Counted from the stretch's first letter, positions 28,249 to 37,999 are shown. The stretch is 64,000 bases of DNA from Symbiodinium natans (GCA_905221605.1 CAJNDS010000402.1:391818-455817); one strand, 5' to 3'. A program made the numbers and translations. The notes: generated by a model from the sequence alone, not told the origin.

Positions 28249-30494
28249 AGGGGCAGAGGGTCCCGATGGACCCCATAGAAGCAATGGTAGACAGCAGGTT
28301 GCCGATCGTAGACATAAATGCGCAATGCCTTTCCTTGGGTGGGAATTGTGGAGGGGATGCTGTTGTGGGTGACAGTCTGTTGATGCACCGTACCTTGCCT
28401 ATATGTGGTGTAGTGTGCACCTCGTGCATCAATACCAATATACACAGCTTGTCGACACGGTAGAGCAAGTTTAGCAAAGCAAGAGAAGTCGCGCAAGACC
28501 TCGCCAAGCCAGGTTTCATTAGAATTGCAATCTGAAGTAAAGACTTTACTGGTATGATTCTCAGTAAAGTATGGGGTTAAGAAGAGCGCAAAGAGTTCCC
28601 TTTGCTCAAGGTAAGGGGAACAAAGGATAGTATGGCCGTGCAGGTGTAAGGCAGCTTCATTACCCTCAAATATCAGACAAGGCGTTGGTAGCTGGCTGTT
28701 CTCTTGGATTACCTTGTGAAGGAAGGTGCCAGGGCTGGCTCCTCTTCGTTCAATGTCAACGACCTCAAAGATTGATGCTTGGGTAAGCGCATGCACAGTA
28801 TCACGAGCCTGGGAGGCATTGAGCATTGCTAAGGCACAGTGATCATCTTGTTCGACATATAGGAAGAAGTCGACTGGTGGAGACTTCTTGCCAGCGTTAG
28901 CATCTTTCAAGTGCTGCACATGGAGGGTATTTTGCTGTCCCTTTACAAGGAGGAATTGAGGGATGAACTCGTCTCTATGCGCGACAAACTCAAGGTGCAA
29001 CGCTTTGAGAAAGCTGATCAAGCACCGCCCTTGCGCAGGGAAGTCAAGAAAGTGTAAGGCAAACTTGGCACCGAGATTCGCAGCAGTCTCTCTGCACAAA
29101 TTAGCCATGACATTGCGTCTCGATCCACACAAAAGCTTTAATTGAGGGTCAACAATTTGCAAGACACGCTGGATGGCCGATGGGATTCCTTTTTCTTGCA
29201 GTAAGTCTTGCGTTTGATGGAATCGAGTTTCCGTCACAAAGGAAATTCCTCTAGGGATGCCGGACGCGCTCTCTCTAATGCCTTGGAATTTACCTTGGCC
29301 GAAGGTGTACTCCAGAACAACAGGTTTATTGACAGTTAAAGCTTGTTTGAGCCAGCCAACCGCATTAAGTTCATCGCATGGAAAAGGCGCATGAAACTTA
29401 TGCGAAAACTTGTCTTGAAGCTTAACAGCTGTAGTAGCAGCAAGAACTTGTTGGCCATAGCTAAGCCAGTATTGGAGAAACTGTGAGAGGGGAAGCGGTT
29501 TCCAATGACTGTCGGGGTTCTCATTCAGTAACTCTCGAAGGGATGTGTATTTGATCGCAGCTTTGAGAGCACCAGGGTAGAAGCAATTCCCAACAATGGA
29601 AGCAATACACATATCATTAATGTGTTCTTCCACATCAGCAAGCCAGATATCGAGCTCAGCATCTCTCAACATTTCCTTGTAGTGAGCAACCCTGAAAGGA
29701 GGAATGCCACTATCACCTATAAGGAAGGCATTTTCTGCACGGAGAAGTTCGTAGTTAGCTTCCGCAAAGCGATCCATTGCTGCAAGGCTTGGGATGTCCG
29801 CTTGAAGAGAAAGCTTCTGAACATCTGTGACAAAGCGCAGGCCAATGGGTCCATCAGGAACAAATTTTTCCCATTGTAGATTTGGAACCCCATTGGAGGT
29901 ATTAGCCGCTTGTGAGAATTGCCTCTGGAAAGCTTCAGCTCCGCCGAAGCTGGGTACATGGTAAAGAAGGGCAGAGGGGTGGTAAAAGTATGCAGCCAAT
30001 CGAAGCCCTCTCTCGCGATCAAAGCGTTTGGGACGGAGCCAAGGCTTTAGCTTTTCGCCGGGGGGTTTTATTCCGCACATGTGTTCCGCAACAGGACGCC
30101 ATCCTTGGAACCACGGCGTGGGGCGGTTGCTGAGGGTGCCAATTTGCCCATATCTAGTGAAGAATTTCCTTTTCCTTTCAACATGGCCGAATGTAGCTCC
30201 AGCAATGTGATGGCAGCAACAATCACGTATTCCGAAGATCTGCTGAATGAAGTCCTGGTGTATGGGCTTCATAGACCCAGCATTTTCAAGGAAGATATGC
30301 ACGCACTGAAGGATACTGGGTTCAATGCTCTGGAATGCAAGCAAAATTGCGTATAAGACAAGCATGTGTTGCGAGCGGTCTCCCAGAAGTCCTAATCCAC
30401 CTGAACTGGACCCTGCAACAGTGAGATCTTGGCAGGGGGAACCGGCGGGAATGATGATGGCTGTGGATGAATCCTTCCCAGGAAAGACAAACAT
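28245..30494 (-). CDS. ORF C: catalytic part of a DNMT3-like cytosine methyltransferase plus unknown C-terminus
   Basis: 749 residues from ATG 30494, which directly follows an in-frame TGA. Residues 12-28 contain IIIPAGSPCQDLTVAG, the motif IV Pro-Cys with the catalytic cysteine. ENAGSMKP (70-77) is motif VI, and FGHVERKRKFF is motif VIII-like. The SAM-binding motif I is missing here and lies in ORF B in another frame, so the enzyme is split across two frames offset by -1. DNMTs methylate cytosine C5, and retroelement-borne ones could mark the element or host DNA. Residues about 200-749 match nothing I know. The stop TGA overlaps the ATG of ORF D. Confidence 0.75.
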   Translation of the reverse strand: MFVFPGKDSSTAIIIPAGSPCQDLTVAGSSSGGLGLLGDRSQHMLVLYAILLAFQSIEPSILQCVHIFLENAGSMKPIHQDFIQQIFGIRDCCCHHIAGATFGHVERKRKFFTRYGQIGTLSNRPTPWFQGWRPVAEHMCGIKPPGEKLKPWLRPKRFDRERGLRLAAYFYHPSALLYHVPSFGGAEAFQRQFSQAANTSNGVPNLQWEKFVPDGPIGLRFVTDVQKLSLQADIPSLAAMDRFAEANYELLRAENAFLIGDSGIPPFRVAHYKEMLRDAELDIWLADVEEHINDMCIASIVGNCFYPGALKAAIKYTSLRELLNENPDSHWKPLPLSQFLQYWLSYGQQVLAATTAVKLQDKFSHKFHAPFPCDELNAVGWLKQALTVNKPVVLEYTFGQGKFQGIRESASGIPRGISFVTETRFHQTQDLLQEKGIPSAIQRVLQIVDPQLKLLCGSRRNVMANLCRETAANLGAKFALHFLDFPAQGRCLISFLKALHLEFVAHRDEFIPQFLLVKGQQNTLHVQHLKDANAGKKSPPVDFFLYVEQDDHCALAMLNASQARDTVHALTQASIFEVVDIERRGASPGTFLHKVIQENSQLPTPCLIFEGNEAALHLHGHTILCSPYLEQRELFALFLTPYFTENHTSKVFTSDCNSNETWLGEVLRDFSCFAKLALPCRQAVYIGIDARGAHYTTYRQGTVHQQTVTHNSIPSTIPTQGKALRIYVYDRQPAVYHCFYGVHRDPLPL

Positions 30495-31991
30495 TCACGC
30501 AGCAATCGGTAATCCTCTTTAAGCAGGGTCCAAACGTCATCGATTGCGATCGATGGCACACGGCGCGAGTCAAGAGCCCACCTTTGGCTTTTGTCATAGT
30601 CATACTTGTGGCATATGAGGGCGCGAAGGACGCTGTCACTTTCTGCACTCACAGCCGCAACTGGTTGTTGCTTGAGGCATTCAACGGTGACAGCACGTGA
30701 TATTCCGCATCCATCAAAAAGCGATAAGATGATGTAACGTTCAACACCAAGTGCGACCTGTATGCAGTCTTCCGACGAGACAGCATTACTTTGATTATTC
30801 CTGCTTCCAATTTTACCGTCTTTTCTCTTGGAGACAGGCTTGGCATTGTTAAGCTTATCGAGGCTTTTCTTGACTCTTCGCATCTGAGAATTAGAGCTTA
30901 AGTCAGACTTGGCTTTAAGGGGCTGGCTGCCCCTATCAGAGTCATTCTTCTCAGAGTTCAGCACAGTTTGAACTTCATGTTGTTGCGGTCTCTGTTCCTC
31001 ATCGGAATCAGTAGCAATGGAGTGCACTTCAGGAAGAGATGCATTATCAAGTTGTGTTGCCAAAGCAGTACTAGGGTCGGGTTGGAGACTGACACTGGCT
31101 TGGTGTTCTGACTCCTCATCGAATTTGCCCTTTTGGGCGAGAGTAAATTCAGTACCGCTTTGACATTCCTGTGCTTGTGGCAGAAGATGGGCACAGGGCG
31201 GACTAGGCAAGCCAAAATCATCCTCTGAAGTGATGGTCATATAGGTTGCAGAAGGGACAGGGCTGCCCCAACTAGCAACCTTCGTTATTTTAGCTTGCTC
31301 AATAGTGTGTGCTTCACTACTGATATGCTGTTCTGCGTTTTCACTGGGATCAGCATGACGCCGGATAATCTCATTAAAGGAGTTAATGAGAGCAGTGGCG
31401 GGGTAGAGCTGATTGACACAAACACTTCTGATGAAGATGGCTTCAATGTAGTGCTCAGCCTTAGTCAATAATGCCCACAAATTTTCTTTACGGACTCCAT
31501 AGATTGAGTCATAAAGAAGAATTGAGTCTCCTGCTTGTTCTTTGGCATGGTGTAGCACTAAGTAGTGCTTAGCACTAGGATCATGCAGAACGAGTGCAAC
31601 GACAATATATGCCTGCTGCATGACTGATACCGTACTGCCAAGAAAGCTTTGAATATCAGCCTCGCTTTTGCAGACTTGCGCAAGAGAGCTTTTCTGAATC
31701 TTCTGTGTGAGAAGGCAGAAGAAAGACGGAAGTCTTTGAATGACAAGTTTGCACGTGTCATTGCGAGGGCTCAAGTTTTGCTGCATGCACGCAATCGCAA
31801 GGTCAGCAAGTTGACCTAGATCAGCGAGGATACTGATCTGATCAGAGGAGTCCTGTTCAGAATGCAACGGTAGAGCAAGAATGGGCTGCGGCTGCTGGCA
31901 CATGGAGCACTTGCAATGGATCTGGACAAGCATGGTGTATTGCTCCTTGGCCGGAATAGCCCAAATGGCCTTACTATACACCTCAGTAAAG
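30392..31991 (-). CDS. ORF B, 3' part: unknown N-terminal region and SAM-binding start of the DNA methyltransferase
   Basis: The frame enters from the nested insertion at 31991 and ends at 30392. A Cys pair (CKCSMC) and a block AKHYLVLHH...ILLYDS near 31.6 kb weakly resemble the His end of a USP fold. A long acidic and then basic disordered linker follows, then RYIILSLFDGCGISRAV near 30.73 kb, which is motif I (SAM binding) of a C5 methyltransferase, and DDVWTL, the motif II/III region. Motif IV continues in ORF C at -1. The apparent start at 32002 is TTG inside the inserted repeat and is not a true start. Removing the insertion joins this frame to 43508-43159 without a stop. Confidence 0.7.
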
Positions 31992-32229
31992 TTATTGTTC
32001 AAAACCGTGCTTGTTATGAAATGTCATGTCGTGTTTGAACACTTCAAGCATGACACAATCTTCATCAAGCAACATGCATTCTGCTCACATCACTCGCTCT
32101 CGTTCGAATCTTTTCACGTTGTGGGGAAACAGTACCGAGCACGGCTGGTTGGATCTCGATCCCTCCTGTAAGACCCAAGACTGTTGTTGAGTCTCGAAAT
32201 GTCCTGTGAGACACAGGGCTCCTTTCCCC
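31992..32229 (-). repeat. Split direct repeat B2 (3' end of the nested element)
   Basis: Outer copy of B. Host ORF B sequence resumes at 31991 (plus strand GTAAAG|TTATTG). Confidence 0.9.
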
Positions 32230-32324
32230 TTCGAGAGGAAAATACAGCTAACTCACGGCCTCTCACAGGTTCGGCCTAAGTGTGACGGCCTGAACAGGAT
32301 ATCCATGTGGTTCAGAACGACAGT

Positions 32325-32702
32325 TCAAGAAGTTTCTGGCTGTCTCTGAGAGCTTGACGAGGCAGCTTCACTTGGTTGCTCCAAGTCAGGTGCAGGGTTC
32401 ACAAACTGCCACTGAGACTGACGAGCTGCAACAGCCTCCTGTTGCCGCATCTCGCGGTCTGCCATGAGGTCGTCCAATACCTCAGCCACCTTCATGAGGG
32501 AATCCATATTCAAAGAGTGGAGCCACACCCGAAAATCGTTTAGCTGATCGCGCGTCAACGACCGCGCCATGAAGAGTGCTGAGAAAAGTACAGCGATGAA
32601 AAGAGCAAGACTCGAGCCTTTATGCGTCAAGCAAATAAGCGGAACTGTCACCACATGAAGTAAGGCCCGCACTAACAAAGGTTCCTTATTGCACACGCTC
32701 AT
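32325..32702 (-). CDS. Small hydrophobic ORF between repeats A2 and B2
   Basis: 125 residues from ATG 32702. Two hydrophobic stretches (about residues 9-26 and 31-46, LALFIAVLFSALFMA) could be membrane segments; a polar, charged C-terminal half ends in Ser/Gln-rich sequence. A later ATG (MARSLTRDQ) would give an 80-residue soluble form. It fills most of the only unique DNA between A2 and B2. No family recognised; it may be a genuine extra gene or a chance frame in the 3' region of the transcript. Confidence 0.4.
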   Translation of the reverse strand: MSVCNKEPLLVRALLHVVTVPLICLTHKGSSLALFIAVLFSALFMARSLTRDQLNDFRVWLHSLNMDSLMKVAEVLDDLMADREMRQQEAVAARQSQWQFVNPAPDLEQPSEAASSSSQRQPETS

Positions 32703-32805
32703 TGAGCTGCCTGGTCCCTTACCGGAGACTTCGTATGCACACGAGTCCTCTCCTGACGTGGTTGCGAAAACGTTTACATTGGATTACAAGGGCGGCGAGG
32801 GTGGG

Positions 32806-33062
32806 TTTTTCGAAAACAATCTATCAGCTTCTAAGAGCACTTTCCGGGCATCCTGCCCTCTGAGAGGTCCCGCTGCGACGGGTGTATAAGTAAATACAAA
32901 TCCTGCATGAACAAGCATAAAACTGATCAAGCGTTGGAAATAAGTTGTGCAAAAAGGCAAGCACTGAAACAACAAGCAAATGTTTTGTTCACCACAACAT
33001 TTTGATGTTGTTTCCTTTGAACAATAAAGCTCTATCTTCTCCAGGCATTCGAAGAACGATAC
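32806..33062 (-). repeat. Split direct repeat A2
   Basis: Identical copy of A1 abutting B1 with no base between (GATAC|TTATT). It carries the same hairpin at 32995-33010. The B1-A2 abutment reproduces the joint of the circular DNA intermediate. Confidence 0.9.
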
Positions 33063-33300
33063 TTATTGTTCAAAACCGTGCTTGTTATGAAATGTCATGT
33101 CGTGTTTGAACACTTCAAGCATGACACAATCTTCATCAAGCAACATGCATTCTGCTCACATCACTCGCTCTCGTTCGAATCTTTTCACGTTGTGGGGAAA
33201 CAGTACCGAGCACGGCTGGTTGGATCTCGATCCCTCCTGTAAGACCCAAGACTGTTGTTGAGTCTCGAAATGTCCTGTGAGACACAGGGCTCCTTTCCCC
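33063..33300 (-). repeat. Split direct repeat B1
   Basis: 238 bp, identical by eye to B2 at 31992-32229. It begins (plus strand) TTATTGTTC, the arm opposite GAACGATAC of A2, and lies 18 bases from the stop codon of the RT ORF. Confidence 0.9.
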
Positions 33301-33318
33301 ATTCACCTGAGCCATGTG

Positions 33319-36300
33319 TCAAACCTTCAGTTTCGAGGCCCTCTTCACAATTGCCGAAACGATCCTCCTCGCTTCATGCGATTCGTCCTTGAATCCTAAC
33401 TTCCTAACCAAATCAAGTTGGAACCTTGAAGGTTGATCTGCAAGATTCGCTGGGGAGGCAACTCTTGCATACCACGGTAGAAATCCGTGAACATATTCCA
33501 GGAAGTTTGCTTCATCCACCAACATTCCAGCAACTCCTTTCTTAGCAGATCCCGAGATGTAGGCGTGTCGGGCAGCATCATTGTCGAGGTAGACGATTAC
33601 CCCAGTTCCAGCAGTCGCTCCATGCTGGGAATACGATTCAGCAAAGGCTGCAGTCTGGCCTGTTAGCAACTTCAAACCAACCAAAACCCCAAGCATTTCC
33701 AGCTCATAGATAATGGTTTGCTCATCCTCCATAGATAGCACTTGAGTCTGGATTTCCGAGATCGGAACACTGAAGAACGACAGCGCTGTCCCACTCCCCG
33801 TAAGGAGCACACCACCTAATCCACCAGACCTTGTCTCGGTTTCGAAGGCTGCATCGGTGAGTATCATAAACGATCTGCACGACACCTGTCCCACTAGCCT
33901 GGGCTGAGCAGCGTCTAAGAACTTGCAGAACTCTTCCAAAAGGTCTTTAGTGTATCCCGGAATTTTCCGCCTCCCACCATAGGCATGTCTCGTGATCTCA
34001 ACCAGACACCTCCTGCCTAACCTTCCGAAGAACTGAGCTTGTGCGAACTGTAATCGGCCCCTCAGTTGCAGGGCCTCCTTCTGACCCATCAAACCATTCT
34101 CCAGGTGACCTCTGATGGCTGTGACCAACTCTCGACGCCTTCGTTCAGTGTTCTTAACTTTCAGGACCCCTGTCCCTGTTTGGTCCATCTCAAACAAAAC
34201 GCCCAAAGCCTCGAAACTTGTGCTCCACTCCGTAGTCTTGTCTGATGACAGCTTCCAACCCAACAGTTTCATGACCTCATCAAAGGTATACCCACACGAA
34301 CTCCTGTCACCGCTCAATGCGAGGAGAACAAAGTCGTCAAAGTAATTCGTCGTAGGGATTCTGGCTCCTTTCACCAGGATCGTCCAAAGAGCCCTCGCAA
34401 CCCTCAAGAAGAAGTATACTGCTTTCGTGGAACCAAAAGGTACCGCCAGTTGCTGGAATAATTTGGGCTTCCCCTCAAACGGGTCGTATACTGCCAAGTA
34501 TGAAAATCTTAAACTCTCATCTGAAATGGCCAACTGTCGATAGGCGCTTTTCAGGTCAGCCGTCTTCCCGAAGAGTTCCAACAGTCCTTTTTTCCTAGCG
34601 GCCTTCGATAGCTTGGTAATTAGGAGTGCGATCTCGTCAATTGAATGTGTAACAGGTTTCTCGGAGACGGTAACCGTGTCGTTAATGAGACTGGAAGAGT
34701 AGTTGTCGATAGGTCGGAGTTTGCCTCCCTGCATCAGAGGGAAACGGGAACTCACCAAACAGCCTTTGGGGAGATGGCGAACGTCGAAAGGTCCTGCGAG
34801 GTGACCCTTCTCAACCTCCTCTAACGTTTTCTCCCACAACAGCGTGTCCATGTTTCTATCACCACTGGATATTGTCCTGGCGAAAATCTGTTCACACACC
34901 TGGTCAGACATGTCCACAAGCTGTTCAATGTCCATCCTGGCTGGCTTCAGTTTCGCATCCAAAACTCCTGTCACTGGGATAGGTCCTGTGAGCGTGGCTC
35001 CCTGAATGAGCTCCTGCACCACGCCCATATCATCATATTGAATGTCTTGAAGCATTTCTTGGAAGAGGAGGATACGTTTCGGTCCGAGGATCGCTTCTCG
35101 ATGGGTGGACATACCAGCCTTCAGCTGTGCCTCCTCTGGCTCCAGTTCTTTGGCTCTTCTAGCCCATTTCTCAAGGTAAAACTTTCTCTGGGATCTCACC
35201 GAACCTGGACGATGTACAAGTTGCTCGATCAACTTCTCTAATGGTTTGTTGCATTTAGACAGCTGATGATAAGGGTGTCCTAGCTTTGCTGCCTTTCCAA
35301 TAAATTCAATCGGATCCCAAGGAATCCCCACTCTCAGCACTGAGGCACCATCCAGTTGCTGCATTTCCTGCTGAAGCTGCGGGCTCAAGTTCCCCCCTGT
35401 CTGAGTCCGCGACAGAAGCTGGGAATCCACCGGCAGGGCGGCCATCCCCGGCAACACTCGGATGCCATCCGGAATCCGCCATTCCTGCTTGAGACGCTTG
35501 CATCCTGAGAAAGGGTCCTCAGTCACTGATCTAGGCAGCAGCACATAGACGACCACCTTCCATTCCGGCATGACCTCATTCAAGTGCCCCCGAGGTTGGT
35601 GCATGGCCGACACTCGAATGGCCTTATTGGCCAAAGAAGGGTTTTGGCACAGAAGTTTTCTCGCTGTGACGCCAGCCGCGAAGACCTCAGCCAAAGCAGT
35701 CGCGAAACCACGGGGGTAGGCCCCTGAGGAGGTCTCCAGTGTTGTCGACTTCCCTGCCGGTTCTCGCCCTTCGCGCCTAACCGTGGTGATTTCAGGAAGG
35801 TTCGACATCACAAAACTCCGCTGCTGATTCGCAGGGTCCCAGCATCCCCACTTTACTTCGACCCAATGGGGTGCTTGCTGAGCGTCTGGAAGTTGGTTCA
35901 AATTATCCCAAAATGGGGACTTGCAAGAGCCTTCGACCACTAACGGCAAGTCTCTGTCGAGGCATCCATTGATAACCGCGAAAACAAATGCCGCAGAGAT
36001 AGGGTCCAAGGTGAGCTTTGGTATGCAAATCAGCACCCCCGCAATCTTTCGTTTGTCCAACCAAGTAAGAACAGAATCACAAGCTGTCCTAGAGGACAGG
36101 TCCATTTGCAAAACAGGTGCCATAGCGGACTTGTGTTTAACACGATCCACTCCATAAGCAAAATAACCCTGCGCGAGCAGAGCCGCAGCCACACGGGCCT
36201 GCCCAGCAAAACATTGAAGGATCGCACGAGTAGGTCCCCCGTGCTGTTCATTCGAGAAAACTTGTTGCGGCTCTGTAGCCGAAGAACACTGCTCGCTCCG

Positions 36301-36516
36301 AGAAGATGTCTCCTCGCCGGTTTGGAAAACTGGCAGTGTCGTGGCCGACGGCATTGAAGCCATCGAAAAAGAACATTCAATGTCACATTCACAACCTTCG
36401 GCAACCCCAACCGCAGATACGGGTTCCAATCCCGCACCTGAAGGTAAGGCCTCCATACCGACCTCCTGGTTCGGAGCAGAGATGACGCCACTAACGGATT
36501 CATCCTGAGGAACCAT
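33319..36516 (-). CDS. Pol of the nested element: MTase-like domain, reverse transcriptase, RNase H
   Basis: 1,065 residues from ATG 36516; the frame is open up to the gag stop. Residues about 97-240 resemble a SAM-methyltransferase Rossmann fold (ILQCFAGQARVAAAL) whose usual PPC segment reads CIPK, so it is probably inactive. RT: RPIDNYSS (601-608), motif A DLKSAYRQ (654-661), PFGSTKAVYFF (motif B) and the catalytic YFDD (725-728), the DIRS-type form. RNase H follows: ILTDAAFE (Asp887), YELEMLG, VYLDNDAA (Asp978) and NLADQPSR. It copies element RNA into DNA and degrades the RNA strand. It is probably made as gag-pol by stop readthrough, because gag lies in the same frame. Confidence 0.9.
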   Translation of the reverse strand: MVPQDESVSGVISAPNQEVGMEALPSGAGLEPVSAVGVAEGCECDIECSFSMASMPSATTLPVFQTGEETSSRSEQCSSATEPQQVFSNEQHGGPTRAILQCFAGQARVAAALLAQGYFAYGVDRVKHKSAMAPVLQMDLSSRTACDSVLTWLDKRKIAGVLICIPKLTLDPISAAFVFAVINGCLDRDLPLVVEGSCKSPFWDNLNQLPDAQQAPHWVEVKWGCWDPANQQRSFVMSNLPEITTVRREGREPAGKSTTLETSSGAYPRGFATALAEVFAAGVTARKLLCQNPSLANKAIRVSAMHQPRGHLNEVMPEWKVVVYVLLPRSVTEDPFSGCKRLKQEWRIPDGIRVLPGMAALPVDSQLLSRTQTGGNLSPQLQQEMQQLDGASVLRVGIPWDPIEFIGKAAKLGHPYHQLSKCNKPLEKLIEQLVHRPGSVRSQRKFYLEKWARRAKELEPEEAQLKAGMSTHREAILGPKRILLFQEMLQDIQYDDMGVVQELIQGATLTGPIPVTGVLDAKLKPARMDIEQLVDMSDQVCEQIFARTISSGDRNMDTLLWEKTLEEVEKGHLAGPFDVRHLPKGCLVSSRFPLMQGGKLRPIDNYSSSLINDTVTVSEKPVTHSIDEIALLITKLSKAARKKGLLELFGKTADLKSAYRQLAISDESLRFSYLAVYDPFEGKPKLFQQLAVPFGSTKAVYFFLRVARALWTILVKGARIPTTNYFDDFVLLALSGDRSSCGYTFDEVMKLLGWKLSSDKTTEWSTSFEALGVLFEMDQTGTGVLKVKNTERRRRELVTAIRGHLENGLMGQKEALQLRGRLQFAQAQFFGRLGRRCLVEITRHAYGGRRKIPGYTKDLLEEFCKFLDAAQPRLVGQVSCRSFMILTDAAFETETRSGGLGGVLLTGSGTALSFFSVPISEIQTQVLSMEDEQTIIYELEMLGVLVGLKLLTGQTAAFAESYSQHGATAGTGVIVYLDNDAARHAYISGSAKKGVAGMLVDEANFLEYVHGFLPWYARVASPANLADQPSRFQLDLVRKLGFKDESHEARRIVSAIVKRASKLKV

Positions 36517-36558
36517 CTCAACATCCTGAGCCAGCGAAGTCTCATCGAGACCAGGATC

Positions 36559-36567
36559 ACCTAGTCA
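36559..36567 (-). promoter_or_regulatory. Candidate stop-codon readthrough site TGA-CTA-GGT between gag and pol
   Basis: The gag frame ends ...AAG CTG TGA CTA GGT. The following 16 codons to the pol ATG are open and in the same frame. UGA followed by CUAG is one of the best established leaky stop contexts in eukaryotes. I infer a gag-pol fusion made by readthrough. Confidence 0.65.
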
Positions 36568-37854
36568 CAGCTTTTTAGGCTTCAGCGGGCACTTGGTAAC
36601 CGGGTGGTCACCACCACACTTGTAGATGATGCAACCATGATCACCCCTCTGACAATTGGCGTCCGTGCACCCGCCGAGGTTGAAACTGTAGCAAACCTTG
36701 TTGCCCTTCTTGTTCCATGCGGACGCTCCCTGGTAACGTAGGCCCTCGGGTAGCCATTCCGACTTGCCAGCCCCGAAACCTTTCCCTATGCCAGCCTTCT
36801 CCTTGCCCTTGGGCGAGGGTTTGCCCTTTCCGGACCATGACTCGAAGCCCCTGGGGCTCCAAAAGGACTTCCCCTTGCCCGGCTTACCTTTGTTCGGAGC
36901 ATGCTCGTACGGATGACTACGGTTGCCTTTTCCCAATCGCAACTTTCCTCCACCTTCAAAATCCCCCAAAGGAAGGAGCGCAACGATCAAATCGTAATCC
37001 TGCAGCACTGAAGAAATCCTGGCATCCAAGGGCAAAGTCCCCGATGCGTCTGCACGAACCTCTGCTCCTGCCTCGGACATCTTTGCGAACGCCAACTTGT
37101 CAGCTCGCAGAATCTGCCTCAAGGAAACCTTACGGTAACCTTGTTGAGCTGGTTTGGTGAGGTACTTGAAAAGCGAGGAGATGTAAGCCTCATGCTTGTC
37201 CCAACTAATCAGCCTGGCGAATGCATATGCAACTCCCCGTCTTCTAAGGGCGTTTAACACCTGGAGGGATCCCTCTATATCACGATCTTCCATGCCAGAA
37301 GACTCCGTAACTTTGAGTTTTCCCCCTTCGAGGGAGAGGCTTGTGGTCAACGGCTTCAAGTTCTGAACTTCCTCCTCGCGGCTGTGGCATTTTTCCGGGC
37401 CAATGTACTTAAGGCATCGGTTTTCCCACTGCTGAACGGTCATGTCCAACAAGGCATGACTCGGCTCTAACTGGCCAGTCAGAGAAATCCCCGAAAGCTG
37501 AGTGCGCAACTGGTCCATGCGTGCATTACGCTCAGCGAGTCCCACCTTCTTAGGTGCAACACCCTCGGATGGTTCTGCCATGTCCTTAAGGGAGGCCACC
37601 AACATCGTCTGGGCCTCAAGAATCAACCGTCTCAGTGATGCCTTCTCGCCCACCGTAAGGTCTGCCAGTACTGCTGTGCTCCATGTATCGAAATCCGATT
37701 GAGCCAGGAGTTGCCCCGGCTGGCCCACGCAAAAGGCCAACTGGGCCAAGGTTTTGACCCCTTTGGCAGTTAGTGCATCAACGACCCGCTTGGTTAACAA
37801 AATCTCCTCTGCTCTCTGAAGGAAGTAAGGGGCCGAGTCCACTGAACTTGTCAT
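36565..37854 (-). CDS. Gag of the nested element with CCCH/CCHC zinc fingers
   Basis: 429 residues from ATG 37854 (open to TTG 37893). The N-terminal helical domain (VVDALTAKGVKTLAQLAF), the middle block LAERNARMDQL...LEPSHALLDM, and a basic Gly/Lys-rich linker (KGKSFWSPRG) lead to a C-terminal CYSFNLGGCTDANCQRGDH (CCCH) and CIIYKCGGDHPVTKC (knuckle-like). The same gag family is present, truncated, at 48732-47880 and, broken, at 54624-53155. Gag should bind and package element RNA. It ends at the TGA-CTA-G site in frame with pol. Confidence 0.85.
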   Translation of the reverse strand: MTSSVDSAPYFLQRAEEILLTKRVVDALTAKGVKTLAQLAFCVGQPGQLLAQSDFDTWSTAVLADLTVGEKASLRRLILEAQTMLVASLKDMAEPSEGVAPKKVGLAERNARMDQLRTQLSGISLTGQLEPSHALLDMTVQQWENRCLKYIGPEKCHSREEEVQNLKPLTTSLSLEGGKLKVTESSGMEDRDIEGSLQVLNALRRRGVAYAFARLISWDKHEAYISSLFKYLTKPAQQGYRKVSLRQILRADKLAFAKMSEAGAEVRADASGTLPLDARISSVLQDYDLIVALLPLGDFEGGGKLRLGKGNRSHPYEHAPNKGKPGKGKSFWSPRGFESWSGKGKPSPKGKEKAGIGKGFGAGKSEWLPEGLRYQGASAWNKKGNKVCYSFNLGGCTDANCQRGDHGCIIYKCGGDHPVTKCPLKPKKL

Positions 37855-37999
37855 GGCCGCTACAAGCTGCACGAGCCAAACAAACACTCGCAAAAAGAGA
37901 CCTCACACCCGAGTCTGCGAGCTGGCATGACGGCAAACTCACCCTGCTATTTTCCAACTACGCTCGTGCTCACCACCTCTCCATGAGGGGAAAGTGGCT

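Noticed and set aside
30392-30494. Programmed -1 frameshift heptamer joining the two methyltransferase halves
   Set aside because: No X-XXY-YYZ site lies in the allowed stretch; TCCCCCT nearby is out of place because the motif before it already reads in the new frame. An indel or small intron is equally likely.
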